64,000 nt of DNA from Caldilineaceae bacterium SB0661_bin_32 (GCA_009841235.1 VXMH01000036.1:27814-91813); one strand, 5' to 3'; positions 27,601-39,835 are shown, counted from the first letter of the stretch. Numbers and translations are program-made. Notes: generated by a model from the sequence alone, not told the origin.

Positions 27601-27880
27601 CAACAAGCGCATCTGGCCGACCGAGTTTGGCTGGGCTGCCGGCGGCGCGTTTGATCCGCGTTACGGATATGCGAATGACAACGACTTTAACGAGCAGGCC
27701 GTGTGGACGGTCGAGGCCTTTCAGATGATGAAGAGATGGGGCTGGGTGGGCCCGGCGATCCTGTGGAATCTGAATTTCCGCGTGGTGGCGAATCATACGG
27801 AGAAGGCGCAGTGGGGGATTGTGGACCATAATTGGGGCAATCTGCCGGTGTTCAATGCGCTGCGTGATATGCCGAAGTAG
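24659..27880 (+). CDS. Membrane-anchored multidomain protein: degenerate GH18-like, SH3b and GH39/GH5-like glycosidase domains
   Basis: 1073 residues, with GGAGG before the ATG. A transmembrane anchor lies at about residues 27-50, so the bulk is extracellular. A ~200-residue N-terminal beta-rich region follows, then a TIM-barrel-like segment (TQYSFPGVIIDYRGMETIP) that resembles GH18 domains but lacks the catalytic DxE. A Thr/Pro linker leads to a bacterial SH3 domain (~629-690, TNVREGPGTNYPVVTQLKAG). The last ~350 residues are a clan-A glycosidase-like barrel with IEVWNEQNLHYEWG (predicted acid/base Glu near 840) and IWPTEFGWA (predicted nucleophile Glu near 988). Probably binds or remodels wall or extracellular polysaccharide; substrate unknown. 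A paralogous barrel is encoded at 43.3 kb. Confidence 0.75.
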   Translation: MGRSSFEYDEPLRPETKPASGLRRFATAILSLVLIPALIIAALLLPPISLLERIQGLSSTAIDRNGGSLMDPDGMTIVFPPEGVIESFRVSLDSIPRAEFLNGNAGEAWLTALNALDVAGLEAKSPIYQVEVQGGRLEQSIVRIPIPNDSQPYETLELYSWDGDSWEFVPSAVLAVEDRIEARLGGPPPSNFIVMQTSAPPARVGTNIGVGEQPPASLANAAITTLAVGGYYLRGDGALDIVRTNPPAGNYAIVPVLRNWQGGTAPRSDLLHNMLVEPGQLQNQLTAIANLLTQYSFPGVIIDYRGMETIPAGEAEFTHFIEQLAKRLHAPDMNRWLAVRVEWPQQISMVEWNTRGYDWKALGAAADRVLIPGPADPAAYQLGGQMGALLAFATDQIDRSKVQVELPGMSVERSGNQLWLKGFQQSLQPLVARIRLSGEDGVIVPGADVEVAAVNPRVTRPLTWDDAIGAYVYAYTDDQQMERTVTIENSSSFARKLNLLERYEVTQVMVRDADSGDVDPALWEVARQFQTGGGVNTAPTMLKVSYKIFHPDGGVMEEVTVPIENPVYTFMAPAGEGEIHVEAQVVQISNLGSMQAASPQNTVAMSLATPTPVATNTPVPTPTPESSRLVSTQNTNVREGPGTNYPVVTQLKAGQPYLIFGKNDAGTWWQIDIGNGNKGWVFAELTTASGPLNTVGVITDIPDPPAAAPAAAAPLPAGGGGFGYGVQAHMVHNNQAGQVMQKTREMGFGWVKQQIEWKVFEHNQGQYDWGSMQGIIDAANNAGISLLFSVVNAPPWAREGGFEPNVGGPPADPNTFARFLGAMAGKYCGTSLKAIEVWNEQNLHYEWGNLPLDPAKYVALLRPAYTEIKKACPQMFVISGALTPAASNGAPQSRGGIAAMDDFEYLEKMFQAGLNNYMDGIGAHPSGYNVPPQYTWEQGCEAIQRHGNSGFNGACDSPHHSWSFRSTMEGYRNIAVKYGAGNKRIWPTEFGWAAGGAFDPRYGYANDNDFNEQAVWTVEAFQMMKRWGWVGPAILWNLNFRVVANHTEKAQWGIVDHNWGNLPVFNALRDMPK

Positions 27881-27915
27881 GAGTTCTGACATGAATTTCT
27901 GCAGGTCTTAGCTCT

Positions 27916-28791
27916 GTGCTGGTTCGCTTTCAGTCACATCAGGTTCTCGGCAGGCTGTTGCAATTGTCCCTGGCGCCGGTAGAGATTACGGTAAATGTAG
28001 AGGTTGATCTCCTGGGGGAGTCGCCCAAAGCCGATATCCTTCTCCTGCGTAGAGAGGGGGAAGAGTGGAACGCGGCGCAAAGAGCGCGGCTGCCAGATGG
28101 CGTGCGCGACAGCGCGGCAGGACACGCTTTGTTGGAATTCAAATATACGGAATCGGTAAACGAAACCGCGCTCGCCCAAGCGGTCTCGTACGACCATTTC
28201 TACCGGCAGGCGCAAAGGTTGTCCGAAGAGCAGGCGATCACCGTCGTACTGAGCGCTAGAACGCCGCAAACGACCAGGCTGGCAGAGTGGGGTTACGAGG
28301 AGATGCAAGAGGGCGTTTTCCGCAGCCCTCTACCACTGCTGCGGCGCGTCTGGTTGCTGGTGTTGAACGATCTGCCGCCAACCCCCCACAACGCCTTTGT
28401 CAAGCTCTTCGCCAGCCGAGAGCAGGAACGGAAGGCGGCCTTTGGGGCGCTGGCTGCGACCGAGGTAACTATGTCGCCCCAGCTGCATGCCTACATGTTT
28501 GGCCTGCAAGAGACGTTGGAGGTGAAAGGAGAGATCGATATGGCCGAGATGTTGACCCCGGACAAGATCATGGAGATAGGTGAAAAGATACGCCAGCGCG
28601 TTCTTGAAACGGCTACCCCCGAAGAAAAGCTAGCAGGATTAGACCCCCAGGAAAGACTAGAAGGGCTTGAACCACAGGAAAGACTAGAAGGGCTGACCGA
28701 TGCGGAACGAAAGCTGCTCTTTCGATTGCTTCGGGAAGAGTTGGGCATTCCCCCCGGGGGCGAGGGAGACAGCGATGGTGGCACTGCATGA
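27916..28791 (+). CDS. PD-(D/E)XK nuclease-like protein with C-terminal Leu/Glu-rich repeats
   Basis: 291 residues from a GTG; the exact start is uncertain and there is no clear ribosome binding site. The N-terminal half has EVDLLGESPKADILLLRR, then GHALLEFKYTESVNETALAQAVSYDHFYR, which fits a D...ExK nuclease core (EFKY). The C-terminus contains repeats of the form AGLDPQERLEGLEPQERLEGL and then LLFRLLREELGI. Such repeats occur in Rpn/DUF4351-like nuclease families. Function is unknown; relatives are often multicopy and associated with recombination. The 35-base gap to the previous gene and the fragment downstream suggest a small accessory patch. Confidence 0.6.
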   Translation: MLVRFQSHQVLGRLLQLSLAPVEITVNVEVDLLGESPKADILLLRREGEEWNAAQRARLPDGVRDSAAGHALLEFKYTESVNETALAQAVSYDHFYRQAQRLSEEQAITVVLSARTPQTTRLAEWGYEEMQEGVFRSPLPLLRRVWLLVLNDLPPTPHNAFVKLFASREQERKAAFGALAATEVTMSPQLHAYMFGLQETLEVKGEIDMAEMLTPDKIMEIGEKIRQRVLETATPEEKLAGLDPQERLEGLEPQERLEGLTDAERKLLFRLLREELGIPPGGEGDSDGGTA

Positions 28792-28885
28792 CACATGCCG
28801 CCCTGTCGTGGATGGCGAAAAGGACGTTTAATGCGGCGCTATCTTCCAAGCCTATGTGCTCAAGCGCCGCTTCCTGAATTAGAGA

Positions 28886-29137
28886 GTGTGTGATTTGCCG
28901 GAGAAGTCGACCAAGGACGACTTAATGGAGATTAAGATTAGCGAAAAGACGCGCCGGTTCGTCCTCCAAATGATTCCCAAAGAAGAGTTGCTAGCCGAAC
29001 TTAGTCCCAAGGAGAGACTGGCGGGTCTGACAATTGGGGGACGCCGGCAACTCCTCCGATTGCTTCAGGAAGAGATGGGCAATGCCTCCGGGGATGCGTC
29101 GAACAACGATAAGGAAGCTGCAAAACCTACGGATTAA
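28886..29137 (+). pseudogene. Remnant of a paralogous nuclease-like gene (C-terminal repeat region only)
   Basis: 83 codons. Only the tail of the family is present: LLAELSPKERLAGLTIGGRRQLLRLLQEEMGNASG closely echoes the repeat and end of the preceding gene (PQERLEGLTDAERKLLFRLLREELGIPPG). No nuclease core is encoded upstream in this frame. It is best read as the 3' relic of a tandem duplicate, although translation of a small protein from the GTG or from the ATG at 28925 cannot be excluded. Confidence 0.5.
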
Positions 29138-29357
29138 GGCATTGGCACGCATATTGGAAAGAATCTTCGCGACAGAGGGTAGAGCCAGCTGAGCTGCTTC
29201 AACAGGAGAGCGACGCCGCTCGAATCTATGCTTCCCTCCCGAGGAAGGCGGACAGTAAAAATATCCTATCGATGTAGATCCCTTGTCCATCCCTGAGCCG
29301 ACCTCTTTCAGCGCTTGTAACGACGATCTACCATTCCAAGAACTGACGCAGTTGACA

Positions 29358-30419
29358 ATGCAGGAAAGTCGAGTGGGAGAATCCCCAGGCGCCTTCTTCG
29401 AAGATGTACATGTCGTAAAAATGCCCAGGCGTTTCGTCGGCTACCGGGGGAGTGCGGGCGACGTCGAGTTGCTCGGTGATGGACGGTTGCTGCTTGCTTA
29501 CACCGGTTATCGCGAAAACGCCGGGGAAGGAAGCATCTTTGGTGACATCGAGGGACGGTTCTCCTTGGACCGGGGCAGGAGTTGGGGAGAGCCGTTTCTG
29601 CTGGTTGGCCGCCCAAAGCACGACCGCAAGGATGAAACCTGCCAGCACCCCAGCTTCCTGCGGCTGGCGAACGGCCAGTTACTGTTGACTTACATTTACT
29701 TTGCGGGATCACATCCTCGTTTCGCGCACACGTACTACCGGCGTTCGACCGACGATGGGGCGACGTGGGGCGACCAGTTTATCGTCACACCCCATGCCGG
29801 TACAAATCATGTTTTCAATGACAAGTTGATCCAACTGCCATCGGGTCGGATACTCGCGCCGTGCGAGAGAGAAATCAGGGAGGAGGGCGGCGACCACCGC
29901 GGTTATGTGAGCGCGGTCTTCTATTCCGATGACGACGGCTATTCCTGGCGCCAGTCGGAGAATGTCGTCGATATGCTGCCGGTGGAGGCGCAGGAGCCGC
30001 ACGTGGTCCCGTTGCGCGACGGCCGGGTGATGATGCTCTGCCGGACGTACAGCGGCTACGTTGTGCGATCCTACTCGGACGACGAAGGGGTCACGTGGTC
30101 GCCGGGTGAGGCGGTGCGCAGTCTGAAGCTTCCAACCAACTCGTCGGCGCTTAATGTCAAGCGTATCCCATCTACCGGCGATTTGGTTCTGCTGCGCTCG
30201 ACCGGCACAAAGGGCAGATTCCGGACACCGTTCGTCTCCACGATTTCAACGGATGAGGGTCTTACCTGGAGCTATGAACGGGCGATTGGTTCTGATCCTG
30301 ATGACGACTATGGCTATCCGAGTCTGACCTTTATCGATGATGTAGCCCTGGTCAGCTATCACAAGCGCGACGGCATCTATGTGGCGCGAATCGGAATCGA
30401 CTGGTTCTACGGCAATTAG
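29358..30419 (+). CDS. Sialidase/BNR-repeat family protein (neuraminidase-like propeller)
   Basis: 353 residues from the ATG at 29358; no good Shine-Dalgarno sequence is seen, and a TTG at 29283 or the ATG at 29421 are alternatives. Five Asp-box-type motifs repeat through the sequence: SLDRGRSWG, STDDGATWG, SDDDGYSWR, SDDEGVTWS and STDEGLTWS. This is the six-bladed propeller of exo-alpha-sialidase-like proteins. No signal peptide is evident, so it may be cytosolic. Many such proteins are not sialidases, and the substrate is undetermined. About 220 gene-free bases precede it. Confidence 0.75.
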   Translation: MQESRVGESPGAFFEDVHVVKMPRRFVGYRGSAGDVELLGDGRLLLAYTGYRENAGEGSIFGDIEGRFSLDRGRSWGEPFLLVGRPKHDRKDETCQHPSFLRLANGQLLLTYIYFAGSHPRFAHTYYRRSTDDGATWGDQFIVTPHAGTNHVFNDKLIQLPSGRILAPCEREIREEGGDHRGYVSAVFYSDDDGYSWRQSENVVDMLPVEAQEPHVVPLRDGRVMMLCRTYSGYVVRSYSDDEGVTWSPGEAVRSLKLPTNSSALNVKRIPSTGDLVLLRSTGTKGRFRTPFVSTISTDEGLTWSYERAIGSDPDDDYGYPSLTFIDDVALVSYHKRDGIYVARIGIDWFYGN

Positions 30420-30440
30420 GATCAACTGTTGAATCGAAAA

Positions 30441-30466
30441 GGCCGGGTCTTAGCTAAGACCCGGCC
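30441..30466. terminator. Perfect-palindrome bidirectional terminator
   Basis: GGCCGGGTCTTAG at 30441-30453 and its exact complement at 30454-30466 form a 26-base perfect inverted repeat. AAAA precedes it and TCGTTTT follows. It separates the convergent sialidase-like gene and the ATP synthase operon, 25 bases beyond atpC. Confidence 0.8.
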
Positions 30467-30491
30467 TCGTTTTGCCTGTTGAAAAGGGGCG

Positions 30492-32380
<1,889 letters not shown>

Positions 32381-32395
32381 TCAGCCCGCTCAGTT

Positions 32396-33265
32396 CTATT
32401 CGAGGCCGATCGAACCGCCGATAATGTCCATCAGTTCACGGGTGATGCCTTCCTGACGGGCCTTGTTGTAGGTCAATGTCAACTCGTCGACGAGCTCATT
32501 GGCGGCTTCGGTGGCGTTGCGCATGGCGACCATGCGGGCCGAATGTTCGCTGGCGATGCTTTCGTACATGGCCTGCAAGATCTGCACTTCGGTGAAGCCG
32601 ATCAGTACCTGCTCCAACACGGCCTCGACGCTTGGCTCAAAGATATAGTCCGGCGGCATCGTTGCGGTTGTCTCTGCCGGAACGACGGGCAGAATCTGTT
32701 GCACTGTGGGCCGCTGGATCAGCGTGTTGACGAAGTCGGTAAAGATGATATGGACCTCATCGAAGCGCTCGGAGCGAAAGTCATCGATGACAGTTCGGGA
32801 GATGGGCGCGATGTCGGCGGTGGCGAGGGTATCGGGCATGTTGGTGAATTCGGCGCGGATGGCCGGGTCGTAGCGCAGAAGCCAGTCACGGCCCTTCCTG
32901 CCGACGACGACGACCTCTACTTCCCGTCCCTGGTCGCGCTGCTTCTTGATGAAGGCTGCATTTTCGCGCAACACATTGGCATTGAAGCCACCGGCCAGGC
33001 CGCGATCAGCCGTGATGAGAACGATCCCGACCCGCTTAATTTCGGCTCTGGAGGTGATGAGCGCGTCCATGGCGTCGCCGCTCCCGTGCAGGCGGGCGAT
33101 GTGGCTCAGCACTTCGAGGGCTTTTTCCGCGTAGGGGCGGGTCGCCATTACCTGCTGCTGGGCGCGGCGCATCTTGGATGCAGCAACGGCCTCCATCGCT
33201 CGCGTGACCTGAGAGATGTTCCTGACCGAACGGATGCGACGGCGAATCTCACGTGTGCTTGCCAC
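32396..33265 (-). CDS. atpG: F1Fo ATP synthase gamma subunit
   Basis: 289 residues from the GTG at 33265, five bases after AGGAGG; a TTG three bases earlier is too close to that site. Central rotor stalk. N-terminal [32 protein letters not shown] and C-terminal [47 protein letters not shown] coiled-coil helices are typical. Confidence 0.96.
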   Translation of the reverse strand: MASTREIRRRIRSVRNISQVTRAMEAVAASKMRRAQQQVMATRPYAEKALEVLSHIARLHGSGDAMDALITSRAEIKRVGIVLITADRGLAGGFNANVLRENAAFIKKQRDQGREVEVVVVGRKGRDWLLRYDPAIRAEFTNMPDTLATADIAPISRTVIDDFRSERFDEVHIIFTDFVNTLIQRPTVQQILPVVPAETTATMPPDYIFEPSVEAVLEQVLIGFTEVQILQAMYESIASEHSARMVAMRNATEAANELVDELTLTYNKARQEGITRELMDIIGGSIGLE

Positions 33266-33341
33266 CAATGCCTCCTCAGACGCAGTGAGCTGTGGCCGAA
33301 TGCCGGGTTACTGCGCTGGTCGCTGATAACCGATCTACGGT

Positions 33342-34871
33342 TTATTCAGACCCCGTCCAACTGCCGTTAAAGGTCTCCAGGGCCAGGCGCAGTGAATCGA
33401 GCGATTCATCGGGCAGGTCTTGCGCGCGCAGGATGGTCTGGCCAATCTCGGGATGGTTGGCATCCATGTAGGCGTGCATCTCCAGCTCCCAGCGCTTTAC
33501 ATCGGTGACATCGACTTCGTCTACGTAGCCGTTTGTCACTGCGAAGAGACTCATGACCTGCTTGTCCAACTGCAAGGGTTCGTACTGGGGCTGCTTCAGA
33601 GTTTCCTGAATGCGCTGACCGCGATTGAGCTGACGCTGGGTTGCTGCGTCAAGGTCCGATCCGAACTGGGCAAAGGCGGCCAGTTCACGGAACTGGCTGA
33701 ACTCCAGTTTGAGGCGGCCGGCAACGCCTTTCATGGCCCTGGTCTGGGCGGAGCTGCCGACGCGACTGACCGAAAGGCCGACATTCATGGCAGGGCGAAT
33801 ACCGGCGTAAAACAGATCGCTCTCAAGGAAGATCTGGCCGTCGGTAATGGAAATGACGTTGGTGGGAATGTATGCCGAGACGTCGCCGGCCTGGGTTTCG
33901 ATCACCGGCAGCGCGGTCAGGCTGCCGCCGCCGAACTCGTCGTCGAGGCGGGCGGCCCGTTCCAGGAGGCGGCTGTGCAGATAGAAGACGTCGCCGGGAT
34001 AGGCCTCGCGACCGGGCGGGCGCCGCAGCAGCAGCGAAACCTGGCGGTAGGCCTGGGCGTGTTTGGAGAGATCGTCGTAGACGATCAGCGCGTCGCGGCC
34101 CTGCTCCATGAACTCTTCGCCCATTGCGCAGCCGGCGTAGGGCGCCAGGAACTGCAGGGCGGCCGGATCGGCGGCGGAGGCGGTCACGACGATCGTGTGA
34201 TCCATAGCGCCGTATTTTTCGAGAGTACCGACGACCTGTGCCACGGTTGACTGCTTCTGACCGACGGCAACGTAGATGCAGATCAGGTCCTTGCCCTTCT
34301 GGTTGATGATCGTATCGACGGCGAGCGCGGTCTTGCCGGTCTGGCGGTCGCCGATGATCAACTCCCGCTGGCCGCGACCGATGGGAATGAGCGCGTCGAC
34401 AACGGTGATGCCGGTCTCGACGGGGGTATCGACGCCTTTGCGCAGCACGACGCCAGGGGCGATGCGCTCAACCGGACGGGTTGCGGTTGAATCAATAGGG
34501 CCTTTGCCGTCGAGCGGTTGACCGACGGCGTTGACCACGCGGCCGATGAGCGGGTCACCGACGGGGACGGAAGCCAGGCGGCCGGTGCTGCGCACGAGGT
34601 CACCCTCTTCGATCTCGGTGTATTCGCCCATGATGATGATACCGACGGAGTCATCGTTCAGGTTCTGGGCGATCCCGAGCACGCCGGTCTTGGTGAACTC
34701 GACCAACTCGCTGGCCATGACCCCTTGCAGGCCGGAGATGATAGCGATGCCGTCACCGACTTCGACGACTTCGCCCACGTCCACGCGGCTGGGGGCCGGC
34801 TGGAAGTTGAGGATCTGCTGCTTGAGCCGGTCGGTAAATTCCTGGGTCAGCTCCTCAGTCTGAACTGCCAT
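33342..34871 (-). CDS. atpA: F1Fo ATP synthase alpha subunit
   Basis: 509 residues. Non-catalytic nucleotide-binding subunit with [15 protein letters not shown] (Walker A), [48 protein letters not shown] and [19 protein letters not shown]. Full length. The 76-base gap to atpG holds no other gene. Confidence 0.98.
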   Translation of the reverse strand: MAVQTEELTQEFTDRLKQQILNFQPAPSRVDVGEVVEVGDGIAIISGLQGVMASELVEFTKTGVLGIAQNLNDDSVGIIIMGEYTEIEEGDLVRSTGRLASVPVGDPLIGRVVNAVGQPLDGKGPIDSTATRPVERIAPGVVLRKGVDTPVETGITVVDALIPIGRGQRELIIGDRQTGKTALAVDTIINQKGKDLICIYVAVGQKQSTVAQVVGTLEKYGAMDHTIVVTASAADPAALQFLAPYAGCAMGEEFMEQGRDALIVYDDLSKHAQAYRQVSLLLRRPPGREAYPGDVFYLHSRLLERAARLDDEFGGGSLTALPVIETQAGDVSAYIPTNVISITDGQIFLESDLFYAGIRPAMNVGLSVSRVGSSAQTRAMKGVAGRLKLEFSQFRELAAFAQFGSDLDAATQRQLNRGQRIQETLKQPQYEPLQLDKQVMSLFAVTNGYVDEVDVTDVKRWELEMHAYMDANHPEIGQTILRAQDLPDESLDSLRLALETFNGSWTGSE

Positions 34872-34963
34872 AAGCGCTGTCCTTTATTATATATTTCAGT
34901 TTTCGGTTCCTGGCAGGCTTGCGTCCTGCAGGTCAGGTCCGAAACCGGCTGCCAATTCCAAAT

Positions 34964-35461
34964 TCACCGCACCGAAGACGCGACCATTTCGCGCAGAGCC
35001 ATCAGCCGATTTGCGACGGTGTTGTCGATCAACTGATCGCCGACGCGGATGCGCAGGCCGCCCATCAGGGATGGGTCAACGTCGAAGCTGAAGACGATAT
35101 CCTCGCCGTACTGTGCGGTGAGTCGCTGGCGAATCTGCTCTTGCGCGTCGTCACCCAACTCGATGGCGCTTGTGATGTCAGCTGACTGCGGTCCGGTTTC
35201 ACCCCGCAGACTGGCGCCCAAAGCGGCGATTACGCGCGGCAGGAGCGTTGCATCGCCCTCCTGCACGAGCATTTTGACGAAGTTTTGCAGTTCCGGGGCG
35301 GCGTCGTCGGGAATCGCGGCTGCGACGGAGTCGACGTCTGCGCCCAGTTTCGGGTCCTGCGCCAGGGCGTCAGCGATTTCGGTCAGCGTCGATTGCCACT
35401 GCTCTACGATTGCCTCGAGAATGGCCTGGGCATATCGTTCGGCCGTCGCGCGCTCGCTCAT
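34964..35461 (-). CDS. atpH: F1Fo ATP synthase delta subunit
   Basis: 165 residues, slightly short for the family. Peripheral-stalk cap connecting F1 to the b subunits. The N-terminus [14 protein letters not shown] and the C-terminal [31 protein letters not shown] are diagnostic. The start ATG overlaps the atpF stop codon (ATGA). Confidence 0.93.
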   Translation of the reverse strand: MSERATAERYAQAILEAIVEQWQSTLTEIADALAQDPKLGADVDSVAAAIPDDAAPELQNFVKMLVQEGDATLLPRVIAALGASLRGETGPQSADITSAIELGDDAQEQIRQRLTAQYGEDIVFSFDVDPSLMGGLRIRVGDQLIDNTVANRLMALREMVASSVR

Positions 35462-35967
35462 GAACCGCTCCCGTTTTGCTGGGCCAGATAGTCGGCGACA
35501 AAGCGTTCCTGCTCATCCCGGTTTGCCAGCTCACGGCCTAGGATCTGCTCGGTCGCGGCGATGGCCAGGTCGGCGATCTGCTTTCGGGCGTCGGCCATGA
35601 CGGCGGCTGTCTGCGCCTCGGCGTCGGCTTGGGCCTTCATGCGGATTTCCTGGGCCTCCTGATCGGCGCGGCCGCGAACGTCCTGGGCGATGCGTTCGGC
35701 ATCGCGGGTCGCCTGGGCGCGCACCTCCTGCGCTTCGCGGCGGGCCTCTTCGAGGATCGCCTGTTTCTCCGCTTCGGCTTCGGCGGCCGCGTTCGACGCC
35801 TTATCGGCCTGCTCCAAACCCTCGGCGATGCGCTGTTTGCGCTGCTCGATCATGTTCAGAACCGGCTTGTAGAGTAGCTGCTGCAGAATAACCATCAACA
35901 GCCCGAAGTTGATGATCTGCGAGAGCAATAACTGCCAACTGATACCTAATTTATCGAGAGCGTCCAA
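35458..35967 (-). CDS. atpF: F1Fo ATP synthase b subunit
   Basis: 169 residues from a TTG at 35967, six bases after AGGAGG; a TTG at 35973 directly abuts that site and is less likely. One N-terminal membrane helix ([25 protein letters not shown]) is followed by a long Ala/Glu/Arg-rich coiled coil that forms the stator stalk. The C-terminus [24 protein letters not shown] is typical. Only one b-type gene is present, so the stalk is expected to be a homodimer. Confidence 0.93.
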   Translation of the reverse strand: MDALDKLGISWQLLLSQIINFGLLMVILQQLLYKPVLNMIEQRKQRIAEGLEQADKASNAAAEAEAEKQAILEEARREAQEVRAQATRDAERIAQDVRGRADQEAQEIRMKAQADAEAQTAAVMADARKQIADLAIAATEQILGRELANRDEQERFVADYLAQQNGSGS

Positions 35968-36081
35968 GGCCAACCTCCTGGATACGCTGCAGTGGCTCGC
36001 GGTTCGGGGCCAGCCGTTTCACCGGCCTATGGAAGTGAACACAGGTCACTGACGACTGAACTCGGGCCACTGAGAACAGGT

Positions 36082-37346
<1,265 letters not shown>

Positions 37347-37531
37347 GGAAAAATCTATCCTCCTGTAAACGGCAATTTCAGACGGTCGGCCGCCGATGCA
37401 AAGTCAGGCGGCGGGCTGGGACGTGGAGAACTCCCTTGACCGTCTTCCAGTTCGCGGCTGCCCGCTGAATCGTTCGATCAGGGGGAAAGACAACAGTGGG
37501 GCCGCCGAAATTCCTGAAAAAGACAGCTTTC

Positions 37532-37561
37532 AGTATAAAGGGGCGGAGAAGGATTGCGCAA
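37532..37561 (-). promoter_or_regulatory. Probable promoter of the ATP synthase operon
   Basis: On the minus strand TTGCGC (37561-37556), an 18-base spacer and TATACT (37537-37532) lie ~185 bases before atpB. No gene was found in the rest of the 358-base gap between atpB and the kinase gene. Confidence 0.5.
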
Positions 37562-37704
37562 ATTTTCACAGCGTTGATGAAGCATTCTTTTTTTACTTGT
37601 TCGACGCCGCTGGCCGGGAGCGGACTACGCGAATTGGGCGCGCCTTTGCCGGGCATTTGCAGCCCATCATTTGCGCAGGATGCTGAAATTGTCAGAGAGC
37701 TTTG

Positions 37705-38709
37705 TCAGAGATCGTAGATGCTGATAACAGTGGCGATGATGAAGAGAAAGACGGTGGTCCCGATCAGCATTCTGTTTCTGTGGAGGATTTCAATCCAGGA
37801 GGGAGGCGGCAGCAGATCTGTGGTCGGATCCTTGCGTGCGCTGTCGGCTCCGAACAGCGCCTGCCGCAATTCCGCGATACTGGGGGGCCGTTCGTCGGGA
37901 TGCATGGCCAGCGCCTGGAAGACGGCCCGTTCGGTCCGCGTCGAGATGGCCGGGTTCAGCTGCCGCAGCGGATCGAGGAGCCCTGACTTGAGGAAGCGCT
38001 CTTTGGCATCCTGCGGGGGCGTCCCCGCCAACAGGTGGTATAGCGTCGCGCCTACGCTGTAGATATCTGTGCGCACGTCGGTGTGGCCGGTGTCGCCGCC
38101 ATACTGCTCGAGGGGCGTGTAGGCAACGGTGCCCCGACCCTGGACGACCGTCACTGTGCGGGCGTCGTCCGGTTGCAGGACTTTCACAAGGCCGAAGTCC
38201 ACCAGTTTCAATCTGTTTTCGGGCGTGATCTTGATGTTACCCGGTTTGATGTCGCGGTGGAGCACGGGCGGGTCCTGGCTATGCAGGTATTCGAGGGCGT
38301 CCAGGAGTTGTGTAGCCCAGAGCAGCACCTGGGTTTCGGAGAGGCGCTTCTTCTGTCGCACTGCTTCATTCACGATCTCTTGCAGATCGCGGCCTTCGAT
38401 GAAGTCCATGACCAGATACTCGCGCCCGTCCACGGAAAAGTAGTCCGAAACCTTGGGGAGGTTGGGATGATCGAGGCGGGCGAGGACACTGGCTTCCTGG
38501 TAGAACTGTTCGATCGTCTGCCCCAGGTCCAGTTCGGGCCCGCGCTGGTCGATGAGGAGGGCGGGCAGGATCTCTTTGATCGCGCAGACGCGCCCGTCCA
38601 GACGCAGATCGTTGGCCTGATAGACCGCGCCCATGCCGCCTTGACCGACGAGCCGAACGATTTCATATCGCCCGCGCAGGATCGAATCTGAATCCAGTAC
38701 AGTAGCCAA
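37705..38709 (-). CDS. Ser/Thr protein kinase with C-terminal membrane anchor
   Basis: 334 residues from a TTG at 38709, five bases after AGAGGTG; another TTG at 38724 lies before that site. A complete Hanks-type kinase: glycine loop [12 protein letters not shown]-binding lysine CAIKE, catalytic loop [19 protein letters not shown] and the APE-like YTPLEQYG. An acidic ~25-residue linker leads to a single transmembrane helix at the extreme C-terminus with almost nothing beyond it, so there is no extracellular sensor domain. Its divergent neighbour encodes an FHA phosphothreonine-binding protein, the likely substrate or reader. Confidence 0.92.
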   Translation of the reverse strand: MATVLDSDSILRGRYEIVRLVGQGGMGAVYQANDLRLDGRVCAIKEILPALLIDQRGPELDLGQTIEQFYQEASVLARLDHPNLPKVSDYFSVDGREYLVMDFIEGRDLQEIVNEAVRQKKRLSETQVLLWATQLLDALEYLHSQDPPVLHRDIKPGNIKITPENRLKLVDFGLVKVLQPDDARTVTVVQGRGTVAYTPLEQYGGDTGHTDVRTDIYSVGATLYHLLAGTPPQDAKERFLKSGLLDPLRQLNPAISTRTERAVFQALAMHPDERPPSIAELRQALFGADSARKDPTTDLLPPPSWIEILHRNRMLIGTTVFLFIIATVISIYDL

Positions 38710-38824
38710 GTAACACCTCTGCAAAACTACCGGTGCGACGGAGACAGGTTATCTCCGGAAGAGAAAAAGCTGCCGCCCGCTGCGCACCTGTAAGGGAGGC
38801 GATGCAGCAGTGCGGTGAGGCAGA

Positions 38825-38854
38825 CCTCTGTAAATGGCGCCTCTGTATGTGGCG
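38825..38854. repeat. 15-base tandem direct repeat in the kinase/FHA intergenic region
   Basis: CCTCTGTAAATGGCG (38825-38839) is followed immediately by CCTCTGTATGTGGCG (38840-38854), 13 of 15 identical. It lies between the divergent kinase and FHA genes and could be a protein-binding site; it would be in the kinase leader. Confidence 0.5.
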
Positions 38855-38918
38855 CATCGGTCGGGCCGGGAGATCGTATGCTTTAGCCGGGTCGTGCGCC
38901 CCATTTTGGAAAAACTGG

Positions 38919-38947
38919 TTGACGTATGTCAACCGCTTCGTTATAAT
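38919..38947 (+). promoter_or_regulatory. Strong promoter of the FHA gene with a palindrome over the -35 element
   Basis: TTGACG (38919-38924), 17 bases, TATAAT (38942-38947). The -35 element is part of the inverted repeat TTGAC-GTAT-GTCAA (38919-38932), which also places a TTGACA on the minus strand, followed after 18 bases by a weak CAAAAT, so divergent transcription of the kinase gene may start from the same palindrome. The FHA leader is ~150 bases. Confidence 0.65.
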
Positions 38948-39106
38948 GAACTTCCCCCTCGGCATCGCTACGCCAAGTTCGCGAAAGTCCTGTCGCCAAT
39001 ATCGTTCGGGGGCGCAGTTACAGGAACACATACTATAAAAATAGACGGCAGAATTTGCAAGTGACGTTACTACTTACTTTGCATGCTATTTTTAAGAGGG
39101 ATGGAA

Positions 39107-39835
39107 ATGACGCAAGAGGGTCCAAACGCTGAACAACGATACGGAGAATCACAGGGCGCTCGCCCCGTCGACAGGCAACGAGAGACGGCCATGCTGATCC
39201 TCCGCCACGGCAACCAGACCGGCCAGGGCTGGCCCCTCAGCCGAACCACCCCCCTGATCATTGGGCGCCACGATGAATGCCAGGTCACTCTGCCGGACCG
39301 CCAGGTAAGCCGGAACCACGCCCGTATTTTCTGGGACGGCTACGGTTATTCGATTGAGGATCTGGGCAGCAAGAACGGAACCCATGTCAATGGCGTGGAT
39401 ATTGCCGACGGGTCGCATAGTCTGTCAGACGGTGACGAGGTGCAGATCGCGCTGCGTTTCAAGCTGTCTTTTGTCGACGACGAGGCGACCACGCCCCTGA
39501 CTTTAGACTCTGGCGAACAGGATTCTCAGGCCGAATCAGGGCTCCGCATTGAAGAAGAGACCCGCCAGGTGTGGCTGAACGGCTCACTGTTGGAGCCCCC
39601 TCTGAGTCTGCATCAGTACCGCCTGCTGAGCGCCCTCTGGCATGAGGGAGGCGGAGTGATGACTCGTGAGCAGATCGTGCAGGCGGTCTGGCCGGAGACG
39701 AGCGGGTCCGGTGTCAGCAAGCAGGCCATCGACGCCCTGGTGCGCCGGCTGCGGGAACGGCTCTACGAGCACGACGAGAGATCCAACTTCATTGTAACAG
39801 TGCGCGGCCACGGGTTCCGGTTGGAGAATCCCTGA
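39107..39835 (+). CDS. FHA domain protein with C-terminal OmpR-type winged helix
   Basis: 242 residues from the ATG at 39107, six bases after AGAGGG; ATGs at 39083 and 39101 are alternatives. After a ~25-residue polar tail, the FHA domain is complete: [30 protein letters not shown], then [13 protein letters not shown], with the GR, SRNH and NG residues that bind phosphothreonine. Residues ~150-242 are a DNA-binding winged helix of the response-regulator type ([31 protein letters not shown], then [21 protein letters not shown] and [10 protein letters not shown]). There is no receiver domain, so DNA binding is likely coupled to Ser/Thr phosphorylation, plausibly by the divergent kinase. Confidence 0.88.
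   Translation: MTQEGPNAEQRYGESQGARPVDRQRETAMLILRHGNQTGQGWPLSRTTPLIIGRHDECQVTLPDRQVSRNHARIFWDGYGYSIEDLGSKNGTHVNGVDIADGSHSLSDGDEVQIALRFKLSFVDDEATTPLTLDSGEQDSQAESGLRIEEETRQVWLNGSLLEPPLSLHQYRLLSALWHEGGGVMTREQIVQAVWPETSGSGVSKQAIDALVRRLRERLYEHDERSNFIVTVRGHGFRLENP

Noticed and set aside
25208..27892. Very long minus-strand open frame opposite the 1073-residue protein
   Set aside because: Antisense shadow produced by high GC and codon bias. The plus strand has a ribosome binding site, membrane anchor, SH3b and glycosidase motifs; the minus frame has no recognisable motif.
37378..37656. A short minus-strand frame before atpB as an atpI homologue
   Set aside because: It has no paired membrane helices or AtpI motifs and overlaps the putative promoter.
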